NCBI RefSeq assembly: GCF_000802245.2
Contig: NZ_CP021080.1
Coordinates: 744,001-808,000, forward strand
Reading direction: 5' to 3'
Length of the DNA: 64,000 nt
Origin: Streptomyces pluripotens
Lineage (GTDB): Bacteria; Actinomycetota; Actinomycetes; Streptomycetales; Streptomycetaceae
Under the pieces are notes generated by a model, which had not been told where the DNA came from, ran no database searches, and saw only the letters and a program-made list of their open reading frames with translations. Made by a program: the position numbers and the translations under genes. Of this stretch, positions 35,696 to 44,845 are shown in pieces (the first letter of the stretch is position 1; every line of letters begins with the position of its first letter).

Positions 35696-36340
35696 TCACC
35701 TCCGCTCGCGCGGCCGTTTGAGGCAGCCGAGCACCTCGTCACTGGTCGTGACCGTGGCGACCAGCGCCAGCGTGTTGCGGATCATCGCATGCGTGTAGGC
35801 GGCAGGCACCCCCGCGACGGCGTCGGCCGGGACGACGGTGGCATAGCCGAGGTTGACGGCGTCGAACACCGCGTTGGGCACGGCCACGTTGGCTGAGACG
35901 CCGGTGACGACGAGTGTCCGGCAGCCGAGGTTGCGCAGCAGGGCATCGACCTCGGTCCCGTGGATCGGGGAAAGACCATGCAACCGCCGTACGATCAGGT
36001 CCTCATCCGTGACCTCGATCGGATGCGCGACCCGGACCGCGGTACTGCCGACCAGTTGCTGCACGGGGAGTCGCTCGGTGGCCTGGAACAGCCGGGCGTT
36101 GCGGCTTGCGGCCCGGCCGTCCGGGCGGCGCTCGGCGATGGCGTGCATCACCTGCACACCGGTCTCGTGGGCGGCGGCGACCAGCCGGGCGATGTTGTGC
36201 AGGGCGCCGGAGGCCCGGACCTCCCGGGCGAGTTCGGGTAGGGCGCTTTCCGGCCCGACGACCCCCTGCTGACATTCGACGGTCAGCAGGACGGTGCTCG
36301 CGGGGTCGAGGAGTCCGCCGAGTTGCTCGTGCGACGACAT
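35696..36340 (-). CDS. Isochorismatase-fold protein lacking the catalytic Cys
   Basis: A 214-aa cysteine-hydrolase (isochorismatase/nicotinamidase) fold protein: STVLLTVECQQGVVGPESALP at the N-terminus, HELVG-like middle and VVTGVSANVAVPNAVFDAVNLGY. In active relatives this last block has Cys where the sequence has Ala (GVSANV-A-V), and the N-terminal catalytic Asp is replaced (TVECQQG). It therefore looks like a non-hydrolytic or altered member. Start ATG 36340 (GTG immediately before it) follows AAAGGCG. Convergent with the Rieske gene, which ends 6 bp away. Confidence 0.8.
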   Translation of the reverse strand: MSSHEQLGGLLDPASTVLLTVECQQGVVGPESALPELAREVRASGALHNIARLVAAAHETGVQVMHAIAERRPDGRAASRNARLFQATERLPVQQLVGSTAVRVAHPIEVTDEDLIVRRLHGLSPIHGTEVDALLRNLGCRTLVVTGVSANVAVPNAVFDAVNLGYATVVPADAVAGVPAAYTHAMIRNTLALVATVTTSDEVLGCLKRPRERR

Positions 36341-36492
36341 CACGCGCCTTTCGCCGAGGTCCGGGGCGGGTGAGGGTAGCCGCATCCGCGCGCAGACGGA
36401 AGCGTGCGCTGTTCCTTTCGGTGACGTGATGTCAGAGGATCACCGACACAGGGAAGTTCCTCTGGCACGACGTGGGAGAAGAGGGGGCCCGC

Positions 36493-36963
36493 ATGACCGT
36501 CACTCAGCAGCGCCGGGGTCGGAAGATCATGATGACGCCGGGAGAGCTGGACGAGTTCCTCACCGCCCAGCGCACCTGCCGGGTCGCTACCGTTTCGGCC
36601 GACGGCACACCGCATGTGAGCGCGCTGTGGTTCGCCTGGGACGGCACCTCGCTGTGGCTGTACTCGGTGGTGCGCAGTAGGCGTTGGGCGCAGTTGCGCC
36701 GCGATCCGCGGGTCGCGGTGGTGGTCGACTCGGGGGAGGAGTACGACCAGTTGCGCGGGGTCGAGCTGTCCGGCCGGGTGGAGTTCGTGGGCGAGGTGCC
36801 GCGTACCGGGGAATTGTGCGCCGAACTCGACACGGCCGAAACGCTGTTCGCGCGCAAGAACTTCGGCGTGGACGAGATGCCGCACGACGGCCGGCATGCC
36901 TGGGCGCGACTGTCCCCGGAGAAGATCGTCTCCTGGGACTTCCGGAAACTGGGCGGAGTGTAG
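36493..36963 (+). CDS. PPOX-class (F420/FMN-dependent) oxidoreductase
   Basis: A 156-aa split-barrel flavin/F420-type protein. Motifs: LDEFLTAQRTCRVATVSADGTPHVSALWFAWDG, LWLYSVVRSRRWAQLRRDPRVAVVVDSG and the conserved VELSGRVEFVGE strand. The ATG at 36493 lies 6 bases after AGAGGGGG. It is divergent from the isochorismatase-fold gene with about 150 bp between starts. Members reduce small molecules such as biliverdin or other conjugated compounds with F420H2; the exact substrate is unknown. Confidence 0.85.
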   Translation: MTVTQQRRGRKIMMTPGELDEFLTAQRTCRVATVSADGTPHVSALWFAWDGTSLWLYSVVRSRRWAQLRRDPRVAVVVDSGEEYDQLRGVELSGRVEFVGEVPRTGELCAELDTAETLFARKNFGVDEMPHDGRHAWARLSPEKIVSWDFRKLGGV

Positions 36964-36996
36964 GAACCGGCTGGGGTCCGCTCCGTCGTACCGGAC

Positions 36997-37899
36997 TCAG
37001 CCGAGTTCTTGCGCCGCCATCCACAGGGCCCCGACCGCTGCGCGGATCGAGGGTCTGCGGTCGGCGTCCGCACGCCAGACCACGTAGACATGGCGGCGCA
37101 CGTGCTGCCGGAGCGGCACCAGGACCACGCCCCCGGGCATGGGGTGACGACCCAGCAGCGGTGCGATGCACACACCCAACCCGGCTGCAACGAGTCCGAG
37201 TTGGGTGTGGCTCTCACTGGCTCGATGGCCGACGATCGGTTCGACGCCCTTGGACCGCAGAGTGAACACCAACCACTCGTGGCAGAACTCGCCCTCCCCC
37301 CAGGTGATCCACTCGTCCTCGGCGAACTCGGTGAGGTCCACCTCGTCCCGGTCGGCGAGCCGGTGCCCCACTGGCATGGCGACGTCAGCCGGGTCGTCCA
37401 ACAGGGGCGCCTTGACCAGGCCGTCGGGCAGGGGCATCGGCTTGTTGTACCAGTCCAGGACCACCGCCAGGTCGAGGTCGCCACGGACGACACCGGCGAT
37501 GCACCGCTCCGGCTCCAGTTCACTGGAGCGCACGCGCAGCCCCGGATGGGCGGAACGCAGGGCACCCAGTGCGGCCGGAAAGAGCCCCCGCGCGGCGGTC
37601 GGGAACGCCGCCAGCCTGAGCTCACCGGCGACCTGGCCGCGGTGCGCCTCCAGGTCGGACTCGGCGAGCTCGACCTGCGAGAGGATGCGCGCAGCGTGCT
37701 CCGACAACAGCCGGCCTGCGTCCGTGAGCCGCACTCCCCTGCCGTTCTTTGCGAGGAGCTGCTGACCGACCTCGCGTTCCAGCTTGCCCAGTTGCTGAGA
37801 GACGGCGGACGTGGTGACGTGCAGCGCGTCGGCGGCCGCGCTGACCGAGCCGTGGCGGGCGAGGGCGTCCAGGGTGCGCAGGCGCTCGAGGTTCAACAT
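36997..37899 (-). CDS. LysR-family transcriptional regulator
   Basis: A 300-aa LTTR of normal length. N-terminal winged HTH: LNLERLRTLDALARHGSVSAAADALHVTTSAVSQQLGKLEREVGQQLL (about 1-50); the rest is the two-lobe effector domain. It is divergent from the DMT exporter gene with only 74 bp between the starts, so it very likely controls that gene; the gap is A+T-rich and suits a T-N11-A box, but I do not name a single site. Confidence 0.92.
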   Translation of the reverse strand: MLNLERLRTLDALARHGSVSAAADALHVTTSAVSQQLGKLEREVGQQLLAKNGRGVRLTDAGRLLSEHAARILSQVELAESDLEAHRGQVAGELRLAAFPTAARGLFPAALGALRSAHPGLRVRSSELEPERCIAGVVRGDLDLAVVLDWYNKPMPLPDGLVKAPLLDDPADVAMPVGHRLADRDEVDLTEFAEDEWITWGEGEFCHEWLVFTLRSKGVEPIVGHRASESHTQLGLVAAGLGVCIAPLLGRHPMPGGVVLVPLRQHVRRHVYVVWRADADRRPSIRAAVGALWMAAQELG

Positions 37900-37973
37900 G
37901 TAAGAGATTCTAAGAGGTATCAGGTGTTAACTCTCGATTGTGCTACGAGATCCCCTCGTTCATCGTTGAGGTC

Positions 37974-38936
37974 ATGAGCACGGTTACCGCGCCCCGGACC
38001 CGCACCCCCGCCCCCGCCCGTCCCCGGGTGCGCCTCGACTGGCGGCTCCGCTTCGGTGCACTGTCGCTGATCTGGGGCTTCAGTTTCCTGTTGATCAAGG
38101 TGGGCACGGAACGGTACGCACCGTTCCAGGTCACCCTGGGACGACTCGTGTGCGGTACGGCAGTGCTGATGGCGGCGCTGGCCGTCAAACGGCAGCGGCT
38201 ACCGCGCGGGGCCCGCCTGTGGGGCCGCATGGCGATCGCCGCGTTCTTCCTGAACGCGCTGCCGTTCTCCCTCTTCGCCTACTCGGAGCTCACGATCCCG
38301 TCCGCACTGGCCGGCATCTGCAACGCGACATCTCCGTTGTGGGGCATGGCCCTGTCCCTGGTCGCATTGTCGGAGGACCGGCCGACCCGGGTTCGCGTCG
38401 CGGGCCTCGGCCTGGGTTTCCTGGGCGTGCTCACCGTACTGGGCGCCTGGCAGGGCTTCCACGGCATCGACACCACGGGTACGGCGCTGGCGTTGCTCGC
38501 CTCACTGAGCTATCCGGTCGGATGGATCTACGTCCGACGGACGCTGGCCGGGACCGGATACTCACATCTGTCCATGACGGGTGGACAACTACTTCTGGCC
38601 ACAGTGCAACTGGCCCTGGTGACACCGCTGTTCACTGGCCCCCCGGACCGTTTCACACTCGGCCCGCTGCTGGCCGTCGCCGCACTGGGCGTCCTGGGGA
38701 CGGGGCTGGCCGTACTGGTTCAGTACGGGCTGGTCGCCGAGGTCGGGCCGACCACTGCGCAGATGGTCACGTACTTCATTCCGGTCATCGCCACGGCAGC
38801 CGGGGTGGCGATCCTCGGGGAGCCGCTGCGGTGGACGACACCGGTGGGAGCCCTGGTCATCCTTGCGGGGGCCGCGCTGACACAGGCGGGCCGGAAGGGC
38901 GCCCGGCAGGTCGGGGCCTTCCGACGGCGCGCCTAA
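37974..38936 (+). CDS. EamA/DMT-family transporter
   Basis: A 320-aa inner-membrane protein with about 10 hydrophobic helices arranged as two EamA repeats (first repeat GALSLIWGFSFLLIKVGTERYAPFQVTLGRLV; second from about residue 165). Drug/metabolite superfamily exporters move amino acids, metabolites or drugs out of the cell. The ATG at 37974 is preceded by a TTGAGG sequence. Divergent LysR gene suggests inducible control. Overlaps the end of the MocR gene by 4 bases, convergently. Confidence 0.88.
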   Translation: MSTVTAPRTRTPAPARPRVRLDWRLRFGALSLIWGFSFLLIKVGTERYAPFQVTLGRLVCGTAVLMAALAVKRQRLPRGARLWGRMAIAAFFLNALPFSLFAYSELTIPSALAGICNATSPLWGMALSLVALSEDRPTRVRVAGLGLGFLGVLTVLGAWQGFHGIDTTGTALALLASLSYPVGWIYVRRTLAGTGYSHLSMTGGQLLLATVQLALVTPLFTGPPDRFTLGPLLAVAALGVLGTGLAVLVQYGLVAEVGPTTAQMVTYFIPVIATAAGVAILGEPLRWTTPVGALVILAGAALTQAGRKGARQVGAFRRRA

Positions 38937-40264
38937 CCGTAGGCGCGGGCCGGGGACGGCCGCACGGCCGCCGCCACCGCCTCCGCCAGGGGACCGGTGT
39001 CGGCCTCGCCCAGCGTCGACACCGTGATGCGGATGGCCGGCGGGCTGTTCAGCCGATACCGGGCCCCCGGGGCAACCGCCCAGCCGGACTGCAGGAGCCG
39101 GGCCACCGCGCCCGTCTCGTCCGAGACCGGCACCCAGACGTTCATCCCGCTGCGGCCGTGGGCGACGATCCCCCGTTCCGCCAGCGCATCGACCAGCGCT
39201 TCCCTGCGCGCCCGGTACGCCTGCGCCACCGCTGCCCGGTCCACTGCGCCATCCGTCCACAGCCGGACCACGGCCCGCTGCAGCAGCAGGCTCACCCAAC
39301 CAGGGCCCAGATTCTGGCGGCCCCGCACCCGGTCGACGGTGATGTGGTCGCCGGTGAGAACGGCGAGCCGCAGGTCGGGGCCGTAGGCCTTGGCGACGGA
39401 GCGAACGAAGGCCCAGTTGCGGGTGGCGCCCGCGAGCACGTGCAGCGGCAGGTCCACGATGCCGTGACCGTGGTCGTCCTCGATCAGCAAGGTGTCCGGA
39501 TGGTCGCGCAGCACGGCGCGCAGGGCACGGGCCCGAGCGGCGGTCACCGATGCGCCGGTCGGGTTCTGCGCGCGGCTGGTGACGATCAGCGCGCGGGCGC
39601 CGGAGTCCAGGGCGTGACGCAGATCGTCGGCGCGGGGGCCGTCATCGTCCATGCCGACGGGGATCGTGCGCATCCCCAGGGCGGGGACGAGGTCGAGGGC
39701 CCTCCCCCAGCCGGGGTCCTCGACCGCTACCGCGTCACCGGTTCTGAGGTGTGCGAGGAGGACGCGTTCGATGGCGTCGAGGGAGCCGGATACCACGGCG
39801 AGCGGCCCGGCGGGGACACCCTCGGCGTCGAGTTCGGCCCGGGCGATGCGGGCCAGGTCCGCGTCGACGGGATCGTCGCCGTAGAGGACGGGGTGCCGGT
39901 CCCCCCGTTCGGCCGCCACGGCGAAGGCCGGGGCCAGGCGGGGCAGCAGAGCCGGGTCCGGGTTGCCGGCCGCCAGATCACACCCCCCGGCCGGAACCTC
40001 CACGCGCAGTTCCTCGCGTGCGGTGGTGGCCGGTCTGGGACGGATGCGGCTGCCCCGACGGCCCGCCGTCTCGATCACCCCGCGTTCCCGCAGCGTGCGG
40101 TAAGCAGCCGCGACGGTGTTCGGGTTCACCCCCAGCTGGGCCGCCAACTCCCTCATGGCCGGCAGGTGTTGCCCCGGCCGCAGCTCCCCTGCACCCACTG
40201 CACGCTCGATGTCGGCCGCGATCCCGGCTGCACCACGCCCTTGAATCCGATACTCTTCTAGCAC
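38933..40264 (-). CDS. MocR-family (GntR-aminotransferase) regulator
   Basis: A 443-aa fusion of a GntR winged helix (LRPGQHLPAMRELAAQLGVNPNTVAAAYRTLRERGVIETAGRRGSRI, about 28-73) with a fold-type I aminotransferase domain. The PLP lysine is expected in SVAKAYGPDLRLAVLTG (about 285-300). Two GTG codons (40270 and 40264) are possible. I prefer 40264 because it gives the usual V-L-E-E-Y start and lies 7 bases after a CATAAT -10 box, consistent with a leaderless mRNA. Divergent from a PPOX-fold gene, like the PdxR/pyridoxal pairs, so it may sense PLP or a related amine and regulate that gene. Confidence 0.9.
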   Translation of the reverse strand: MLEEYRIQGRGAAGIAADIERAVGAGELRPGQHLPAMRELAAQLGVNPNTVAAAYRTLRERGVIETAGRRGSRIRPRPATTAREELRVEVPAGGCDLAAGNPDPALLPRLAPAFAVAAERGDRHPVLYGDDPVDADLARIARAELDAEGVPAGPLAVVSGSLDAIERVLLAHLRTGDAVAVEDPGWGRALDLVPALGMRTIPVGMDDDGPRADDLRHALDSGARALIVTSRAQNPTGASVTAARARALRAVLRDHPDTLLIEDDHGHGIVDLPLHVLAGATRNWAFVRSVAKAYGPDLRLAVLTGDHITVDRVRGRQNLGPGWVSLLLQRAVVRLWTDGAVDRAAVAQAYRARREALVDALAERGIVAHGRSGMNVWVPVSDETGAVARLLQSGWAVAPGARYRLNSPPAIRITVSTLGEADTGPLAEAVAAAVRPSPARAYG

Positions 40265-40275
40265 AAACACAATTA

Positions 40276-40287
40276 TGCACTAGTGCA
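40276..40287. promoter_or_regulatory. 12-bp perfect palindrome between mocR and PPOX gene
   Basis: TGCACTAGTGCA is a perfect palindrome centred on CTAG. It overlaps the CATAAT -10 box (minus strand, 40272-40277) of the mocR gene and is about 45 bp before the divergent PPOX start. A related half-site (CTAGCACAAACACAA) continues on the mocR side. It is a good candidate for MocR autorepression. Confidence 0.65.
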
Positions 40288-40329
40288 ATAGATTTCACCA
40301 GGGCATCACCACGGCTGGAGGGGACCGAC

Positions 40330-41025
40330 ATGGAGGGAACCGTCGTACCGGATGCGACAGCGGGGCAGCGGGGCGTCGCCTACACGCCAACCGACCGCAC
40401 CGTGCCCACGCGCTCCGCCGACCGGGCGTCATACGACAAGGAACTCGTGCACGCAGTACTGGACGAGGGGTACGTCTGCCACCTCGGCTTCGTCCGCGAC
40501 GGCGCCCCCGTGGTGCTGCCCACGCTCTACGGCCGGATCGGCGAGCGGCTCTACGTCCACGGGTCCACCGGTTCCCGCCCGTTGCGGATGACCGGCGAGG
40601 CCGATCCGGGCCTGCCGGTGTGCCTGACGGTCACCCACGTCGACGGGCTGGTGCTGGCCCGCTCTGCGTTCCACCACTCGATCAACTACCGCTCGGTCGT
40701 GGTGCATGGCGTCGCACACGAGGTCACCGACCCCGAGGAGCGGCGACTGGCCCTGGACACGCTGGTGGACCACGTCGTACCGGGCCGGGCCGCCGACTCC
40801 CGGCCCGCGAACAAGAAGGAACTGGCCGCCACCGCAGTGATCCGCCTGGACCTGGAGGAGGTCTCGGCCAAGGTCCGCACCGGCGGCGCCAACGACGACT
40901 CCGCGGACCTTCCCCTGCCGTACTGGGCCGGGGTGATCCCGCTGCGGCGGGGTTACGACAAGCCCGTGCCCAATACCGACCTGACGCCCGGCATCGGACT
41001 GCCGGACTACCTGGCGGTGCGGTAG
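40330..41025 (+). CDS. Pyridoxamine 5'-phosphate oxidase-related FMN-binding protein
   Basis: A 231-aa split-barrel FMN protein of the family often annotated as pyridoxamine 5'-phosphate oxidase family/Nim-like. Key segments: LDEGYVCHLGFVRDGAPVVLPTLYGRIGERLYVHGSTGSRPLR, then LARSAFHHSINYRSVVVHG and the C-terminal PLPYWAGVIPLRRGYDKPVPN. The ATG at 40330 has GGAGGGGA about 7 bases upstream; the longer open frame upstream is antisense to mocR. Divergent mocR gene and shared palindrome point to control by that regulator. May act in vitamin B6 salvage or detoxification; not certain. Confidence 0.85.
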   Translation: MEGTVVPDATAGQRGVAYTPTDRTVPTRSADRASYDKELVHAVLDEGYVCHLGFVRDGAPVVLPTLYGRIGERLYVHGSTGSRPLRMTGEADPGLPVCLTVTHVDGLVLARSAFHHSINYRSVVVHGVAHEVTDPEERRLALDTLVDHVVPGRAADSRPANKKELAATAVIRLDLEEVSAKVRTGGANDDSADLPLPYWAGVIPLRRGYDKPVPNTDLTPGIGLPDYLAVR

Positions 41026-41035
41026 GACAGGCCGG

Positions 41036-41980
41036 TCACCCCGGACCCGGCTTCGTCCGCCCGGCAGTACGACCCTCACTCGCTGCGAGACCCGCGACCG
41101 CGCCGAGCATCAGCAGGGTGCCGATCACGGTGGCCGCGGTAAGCCGCTCCCCGAGCAGAGCGACGGCGAGCACGGCCGCGGTCACTGGCTCCAGCAGCAT
41201 GATCATGGAGACGGTGGCGGACCGTATGACGGCGGCGCCCGCGAAGAAGAGGGCATAGGCGAGGGCGGTGGGCACGGCGGCGACGTACAGCACCAGCCAC
41301 AGCAGCCGAGCCGGGTGAGGGGTGTGCGGGAGCAGACCCTCGTGCAGTGCGAACGGCAGCAGGCACAGGCCGGTCACGGCGAAGGCTCTCACGGTGGTGT
41401 CGGAGGCGTCAGCGCTCCCGTCTCGGCCCCACCAACGGGTGAGCAGGGTCATGGTGCCGTAGCCCGCTGCCGACAGGAGCGCCAGGAGCACACCCACCGG
41501 ACGGACGGCCGCGGCCGACCCTCCGCAGGTCAGCACGGCCAGCCCGGCGAGCGCTCCGGCGACCGCCAGGGCGCCGCCGACGCCGAGCCGCTCGCCGAGC
41601 AGCAGCCGGGCCCCGAGCGCGATGAGCACGGGACCGGCGCCGAGCGTGACGACCGTGGCTACGGCAAGCCCGGTCGACTCCACGGCCGCGAAGTAGGCGG
41701 TCTGGAACACGGCGAGACCGAGCCCCGTGGCCACCGCCCGTCCCGCCCCGCGATGCCGGGACCGGTGTGCGGACGAGTGGGCGTGCGGACGTAGGAGGCG
41801 ACAAGCCAGCAACAGGGCCAGCCCCAGCGCACAGCGCCAGAAGGACAGACCGAAGGCCCCCATGTCGCTGGTCCGGTAGACCAGCGAGGCGGCGGCGCCG
41901 GCGGTGCCCCAGGCGGCACCGGTGATGATCAGGTAGAGCAGGCCCCGCCCGACGGGCAGGCCAACCGTGGTTTTCGGCAA
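41036..41980 (-). CDS. EamA/DMT-family transporter
   Basis: A 314-aa membrane protein with about 10 transmembrane segments and two EamA repeats ([23 protein letters not shown] at the start; [21 protein letters not shown] near the middle). The TTG at 41980 is preferred because GGAGAG lies 6-7 bases upstream; a GTG at 42004 would add eight unlikely residues. Convergent with the PPOX-fold gene (gap 10 bp). Probable exporter of a small metabolite or drug. Confidence 0.85.
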   Translation of the reverse strand: MPKTTVGLPVGRGLLYLIITGAAWGTAGAAASLVYRTSDMGAFGLSFWRCALGLALLLACRLLRPHAHSSAHRSRHRGAGRAVATGLGLAVFQTAYFAAVESTGLAVATVVTLGAGPVLIALGARLLLGERLGVGGALAVAGALAGLAVLTCGGSAAAVRPVGVLLALLSAAGYGTMTLLTRWWGRDGSADASDTTVRAFAVTGLCLLPFALHEGLLPHTPHPARLLWLVLYVAAVPTALAYALFFAGAAVIRSATVSMIMLLEPVTAAVLAVALLGERLTAATVIGTLLMLGAVAGLAASEGRTAGRTKPGPG

Positions 41981-42170
41981 GGGAATCTCTCCGCAGAAGC
42001 GCACTCGGGGTGCGGAAGTTCGAGGGCGACCCGCTTCGGCGGGGCGCGCGGACTTCGTCTGCGGGCAGCACCGTCCTGCCCGGCGCGGTGCGCCGAGCGA
42101 GTGTCCCGGGGGCCCGCCTCAGGCGGCCGGGGGCGGCAGGACGAGCGCGTTCGACGGCATGATCAGAACC

Positions 42171-43163
42171 CTATGTGGCGCTGCCGCGGGCGGACAACTG
42201 CGGTTCCGAGCCACCCGTGGCGACCGGTTCCGGGGGAACCCTGGCAGAGGTCGAGGACTGGGCAATGAACGCGCCGACCAAGACGACCGCGCCGCCGGCG
42301 ACCTGCGGCGCGGACAGGTGCTCACCGAGCAGCACCCAGGCCAGCACGGTGGCGACCACCGCCTCAAGACAGGCAACGACCCCGGCAACCTGCGGAGACA
42401 GCCGTCGCACGGAAAGCACGCCGGTGACATACGCGACCGCTGTCGCAGCCAGTACGAGCCAGGCCAGCAAGGCGGCGGCCGGTACCGCGGTGCCCTCCAG
42501 ATGCGCCGCGCCGGCCAGCACCGACCAGTCCAGGCGCCAGGGCCGGACGACGGCCGTCAGCACGGCCGCCCCGACGAGCAGTCCGTAGGCGATGACACCG
42601 AGCGGGTCAGGGGCTGCGTCCCCCGCGTCACCGCCCTGGTCGGACAGGACGAAGTAGCCGACCTGGCAGCAGGCCGCACCCAGCGCGCACAGCAGGCCCA
42701 GCGCGTCGAAGCTCAGCCCCGACCAGATCTCCACGACGCAAGCGAGGCCACTCACGGCGAGCACGACGCCGAGCGCGGCGGCGCGGGTCACGGGCCTGCG
42801 CTGCACAAACCGCACCCAGCCGAGCACCAAGGCGGGAGCCAGGTACTCGATGAGCAGTGCCACGCCCACCGGGATGCGGGAGAGCGCGGCGAAGTAGCAG
42901 GCTTGCACACCTGCGACGGCGAGCAGCCCGAACCCGACGACCAGAACGGGGCGGCGCCGCGGCAGGGCGCGGTGCCGTACGGCGAACGGCAGCATGACCA
43001 CGGCGGCACCCGCCACCCGGAGCCACACCACGTGGAGCGGGTCCAGCCCCGCCTCGATCAACGGCTTGGCGGCGACTCCGGACCCGCCGAAGGCCAGTGC
43101 CGAGGCGAGTGCCAGACCGAGTCCGGCGCCTCTGCCGGGGCTGCCCTGACTGCTCTCAGACAT
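42171..43163 (-). CDS. EamA/DMT-family transporter (RhtA-like)
   Basis: A 330-aa transporter with about 10 hydrophobic helices, resembling RhtA-type threonine/homoserine exporters: ALASALAFGGSGVAAKPLIEAGLDPLHVVWLRVAGA at the N-terminus and VAYVTGVLSVRRLSPQVAGVVACLEAVVATVLAWVLLGE in the second repeat. The start is uncertain: ATG 43163 gives MSESSQ, while a GTG at 43175 adds four residues. Separated by about 190 bp from the other DMT gene on the same strand. Confidence 0.85.
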   Translation of the reverse strand: MSESSQGSPGRGAGLGLALASALAFGGSGVAAKPLIEAGLDPLHVVWLRVAGAAVVMLPFAVRHRALPRRRPVLVVGFGLLAVAGVQACYFAALSRIPVGVALLIEYLAPALVLGWVRFVQRRPVTRAAALGVVLAVSGLACVVEIWSGLSFDALGLLCALGAACCQVGYFVLSDQGGDAGDAAPDPLGVIAYGLLVGAAVLTAVVRPWRLDWSVLAGAAHLEGTAVPAAALLAWLVLAATAVAYVTGVLSVRRLSPQVAGVVACLEAVVATVLAWVLLGEHLSAPQVAGGAVVLVGAFIAQSSTSARVPPEPVATGGSEPQLSARGSAT

Positions 43164-43244
43164 ATGCACCGGCACATGATGACAGGCGACGACAGGAGCG
43201 TCATCCGCCGTCGGACCTGTCTCAGCTGATGGACGACCCGCGCA

Positions 43245-43826
43245 TCAGCAGGCCGCCTCGCCGTCATCGGTGCCCTCCCGGGCCATGGCCTCCACCCGGG
43301 CGCACAGATCGGGCACGCGGACCCCGGCACGCCCGAGGACCTCGACGGCCCGGGACTGCGGGTCGGCGAGGAGCGCGGCGAGCAGGTCGGTGCCAGTGGC
43401 ACGAGGCCCGCCGCGCCTGCGGGTCCGCCCGCAGGCGTCCGACAGGGCGGCGGCTGCGGCCGGGGACCACCTCCCGGTGTCTGGCCCTCCACCGGTCCGG
43501 ATGGCGAGAGCGGGCCCGACAGCGATCGCCCCGGAGTCCTCCACGCTTGCCTGCCAGCGCAGTCCGTAGCCGATGCTGCGCTGCACGAGGTAGCCCAAAA
43601 GCCGGGCGAGCCGCGGTGGCCCACCGACAGCAGCGCGGACCTCGGGGTCGCACTCGAGAAGGGAGTGAAGCAGATGGGCGGTGTCGACCTGCCGGTCGCC
43701 GTCCCGGAGAGCCCTCCGCCGGGCACCGACCACCGCCGCTGCCAGCTCGGCGCCGAACACGGCATCGTCGTCCCGGTACGGAACCACTTCACGGCGGGCG
43801 GTCCATCGGGCGGCACGGGGTTGCAC
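43245..43826 (-). CDS. Clp N-terminal (Clp_N) domain protein
   Basis: A 193-aa protein built of two Clp amino-terminal repeats without any ATPase domain. Repeat 1: FGAELAAAVVGARRRALRDGDRQVDTAHLLHSLLECDPEVRAAV; repeat 2: WSPAAAAALSDACGRT...GTDLLAALLADPQSRAVEVLGRAGV. Stand-alone Clp_N proteins are common in actinomycetes and are thought to bind ClpC or other substrates as adaptors; here that is inference. Lies 12 bp after a possible small gene on the same strand. Confidence 0.8.
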   Translation of the reverse strand: MQPRAARWTARREVVPYRDDDAVFGAELAAAVVGARRRALRDGDRQVDTAHLLHSLLECDPEVRAAVGGPPRLARLLGYLVQRSIGYGLRWQASVEDSGAIAVGPALAIRTGGGPDTGRWSPAAAAALSDACGRTRRRGGPRATGTDLLAALLADPQSRAVEVLGRAGVRVPDLCARVEAMAREGTDDGEAAC

Positions 43827-43838
43827 ACCCCCACCCCA

Positions 43839-44087
43839 TCAGGCACAACGGGCCGAGTCATCCACGAACGGAACTATTCTCGCGTCCCACGCGGAGTGGA
43901 CACCGCCGATCCGGATCTCATCCTTGCGGAGGAGATCCGGATCCAGGTGCTCCAACGCCGGGTGCGCGGCGTCCTGCAGCGCACATCCCGAGCACAGCCC
44001 CCGCGCACCGGCACGGGTCGGGCTCGAAGCGGCGATCGCACGGCGCTCGGTCCACCTCCGTCCGTCCCGCCGCAGCCCCTTCCGCAT
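43839..44087 (-). CDS. Possible small hypothetical protein
   Basis: An 82-aa frame from an ATG at 44087 ending LEHLDPDLLRKDEIRIGGVHSAWDARIVPFVDDSARCA-type sequence. Its last half has balanced, protein-like composition unlike the shadow frames, and it ends 12 bp before the Clp_N gene start on the same strand, which suggests an operon. It has two Cys in GLCSGCALQ. I do not recognise a family. It could still be a chance frame. Confidence 0.35.
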   Translation of the reverse strand: MRKGLRRDGRRWTERRAIAASSPTRAGARGLCSGCALQDAAHPALEHLDPDLLRKDEIRIGGVHSAWDARIVPFVDDSARCA

Positions 44088-44189
44088 TCCCCGAGTCCCT
44101 GACGGTTCATCAGTATTGAATGTTCGCGCCCCTGCGGCTACGTTCCGCGACACCGTAGCCCAATACGCCCGACCCAAAGAGGTGACCGC

Positions 44190-44618
44190 ATGGCCGAAGT
44201 AAGTGCGGAGGCACGCATCCAGGCGCCGGCCGAGAGGGTGTGGGCCCAGCTCACCGACTGGACTTCGTACCGGGAGTGGAACACGACCCACACCGGTTTC
44301 CCCCAGGGCGGTCCAGAAAACCTGGCTGCGGGCGGCACGTTCCGGGAGAACATGAAACTGATGGGCTTTCCCGCGGAGGTCGACTGGACCGTCGAGGAAC
44401 TGGAACCGGCCCGGGTTCTCGCGATCCGGGGCAAGGGCCCCATGGCGGTGACCGTGGCCACCCGCTACACACTCACCCCTGACGGCGACGCCACCACCGT
44501 CCGCATCGACGGCGAGTTCACGGGTGCCGCGGTGTCGCTGATGGCGGGCAAACTCAAGGACTCGGCCACAGCTGCCCTGCACGAGTCGCTGCGCAGACTC
44601 TCCGGCCTGGTGGCCTGA
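44190..44618 (+). CDS. SRPBCC family protein (polyketide cyclase/lipid-transport fold)
   Basis: A 142-aa START-like helix-grip protein: SAEARIQAPAERVWAQLTDWTSYREWN at the start, the hydrophobic sheet in the centre and the C-terminal long helix MAGKLKDSATAALHESLRRLSGLV. Such proteins bind hydrophobic ligands in a cavity. GAGGTGACC precedes the ATG. Stands alone between a divergent Clp_N pair and a convergent padR gene, so its role is open. Confidence 0.88.
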   Translation: MAEVSAEARIQAPAERVWAQLTDWTSYREWNTTHTGFPQGGPENLAAGGTFRENMKLMGFPAEVDWTVEELEPARVLAIRGKGPMAVTVATRYTLTPDGDATTVRIDGEFTGAAVSLMAGKLKDSATAALHESLRRLSGLVA

Positions 44619-44648
44619 GCACCAGCAGGCGACGGCACCCCTAAGGGA

Positions 44649-44668
44649 CATCGGCACCGATGCCGATG
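44649..44668. terminator. Terminator-like hairpin
   Basis: A perfect 8-bp stem (CATCGGCA / TGCCGATG) with a CCGA loop, 30 bp after the SRPBCC stop and before the convergent padR gene. No U-tract. Confidence 0.6.
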
Positions 44669-44845
44669 CTGCCGGTTGCTCCGGGGGTCGTGTGACCGCG
44701 CCACCATGACCCGGCCCGTCCTCGCCGCCAGGCCCCGGCGCCCACGCAGCGCCCACGCGTTTCGGCCCGTTCCGGGCGCCGGAACTCCCGGAACCCGCCG
44801 AGGCCGCCGGATACAGCACGGGCAGCCCGGGACCCCTCTCAGATC

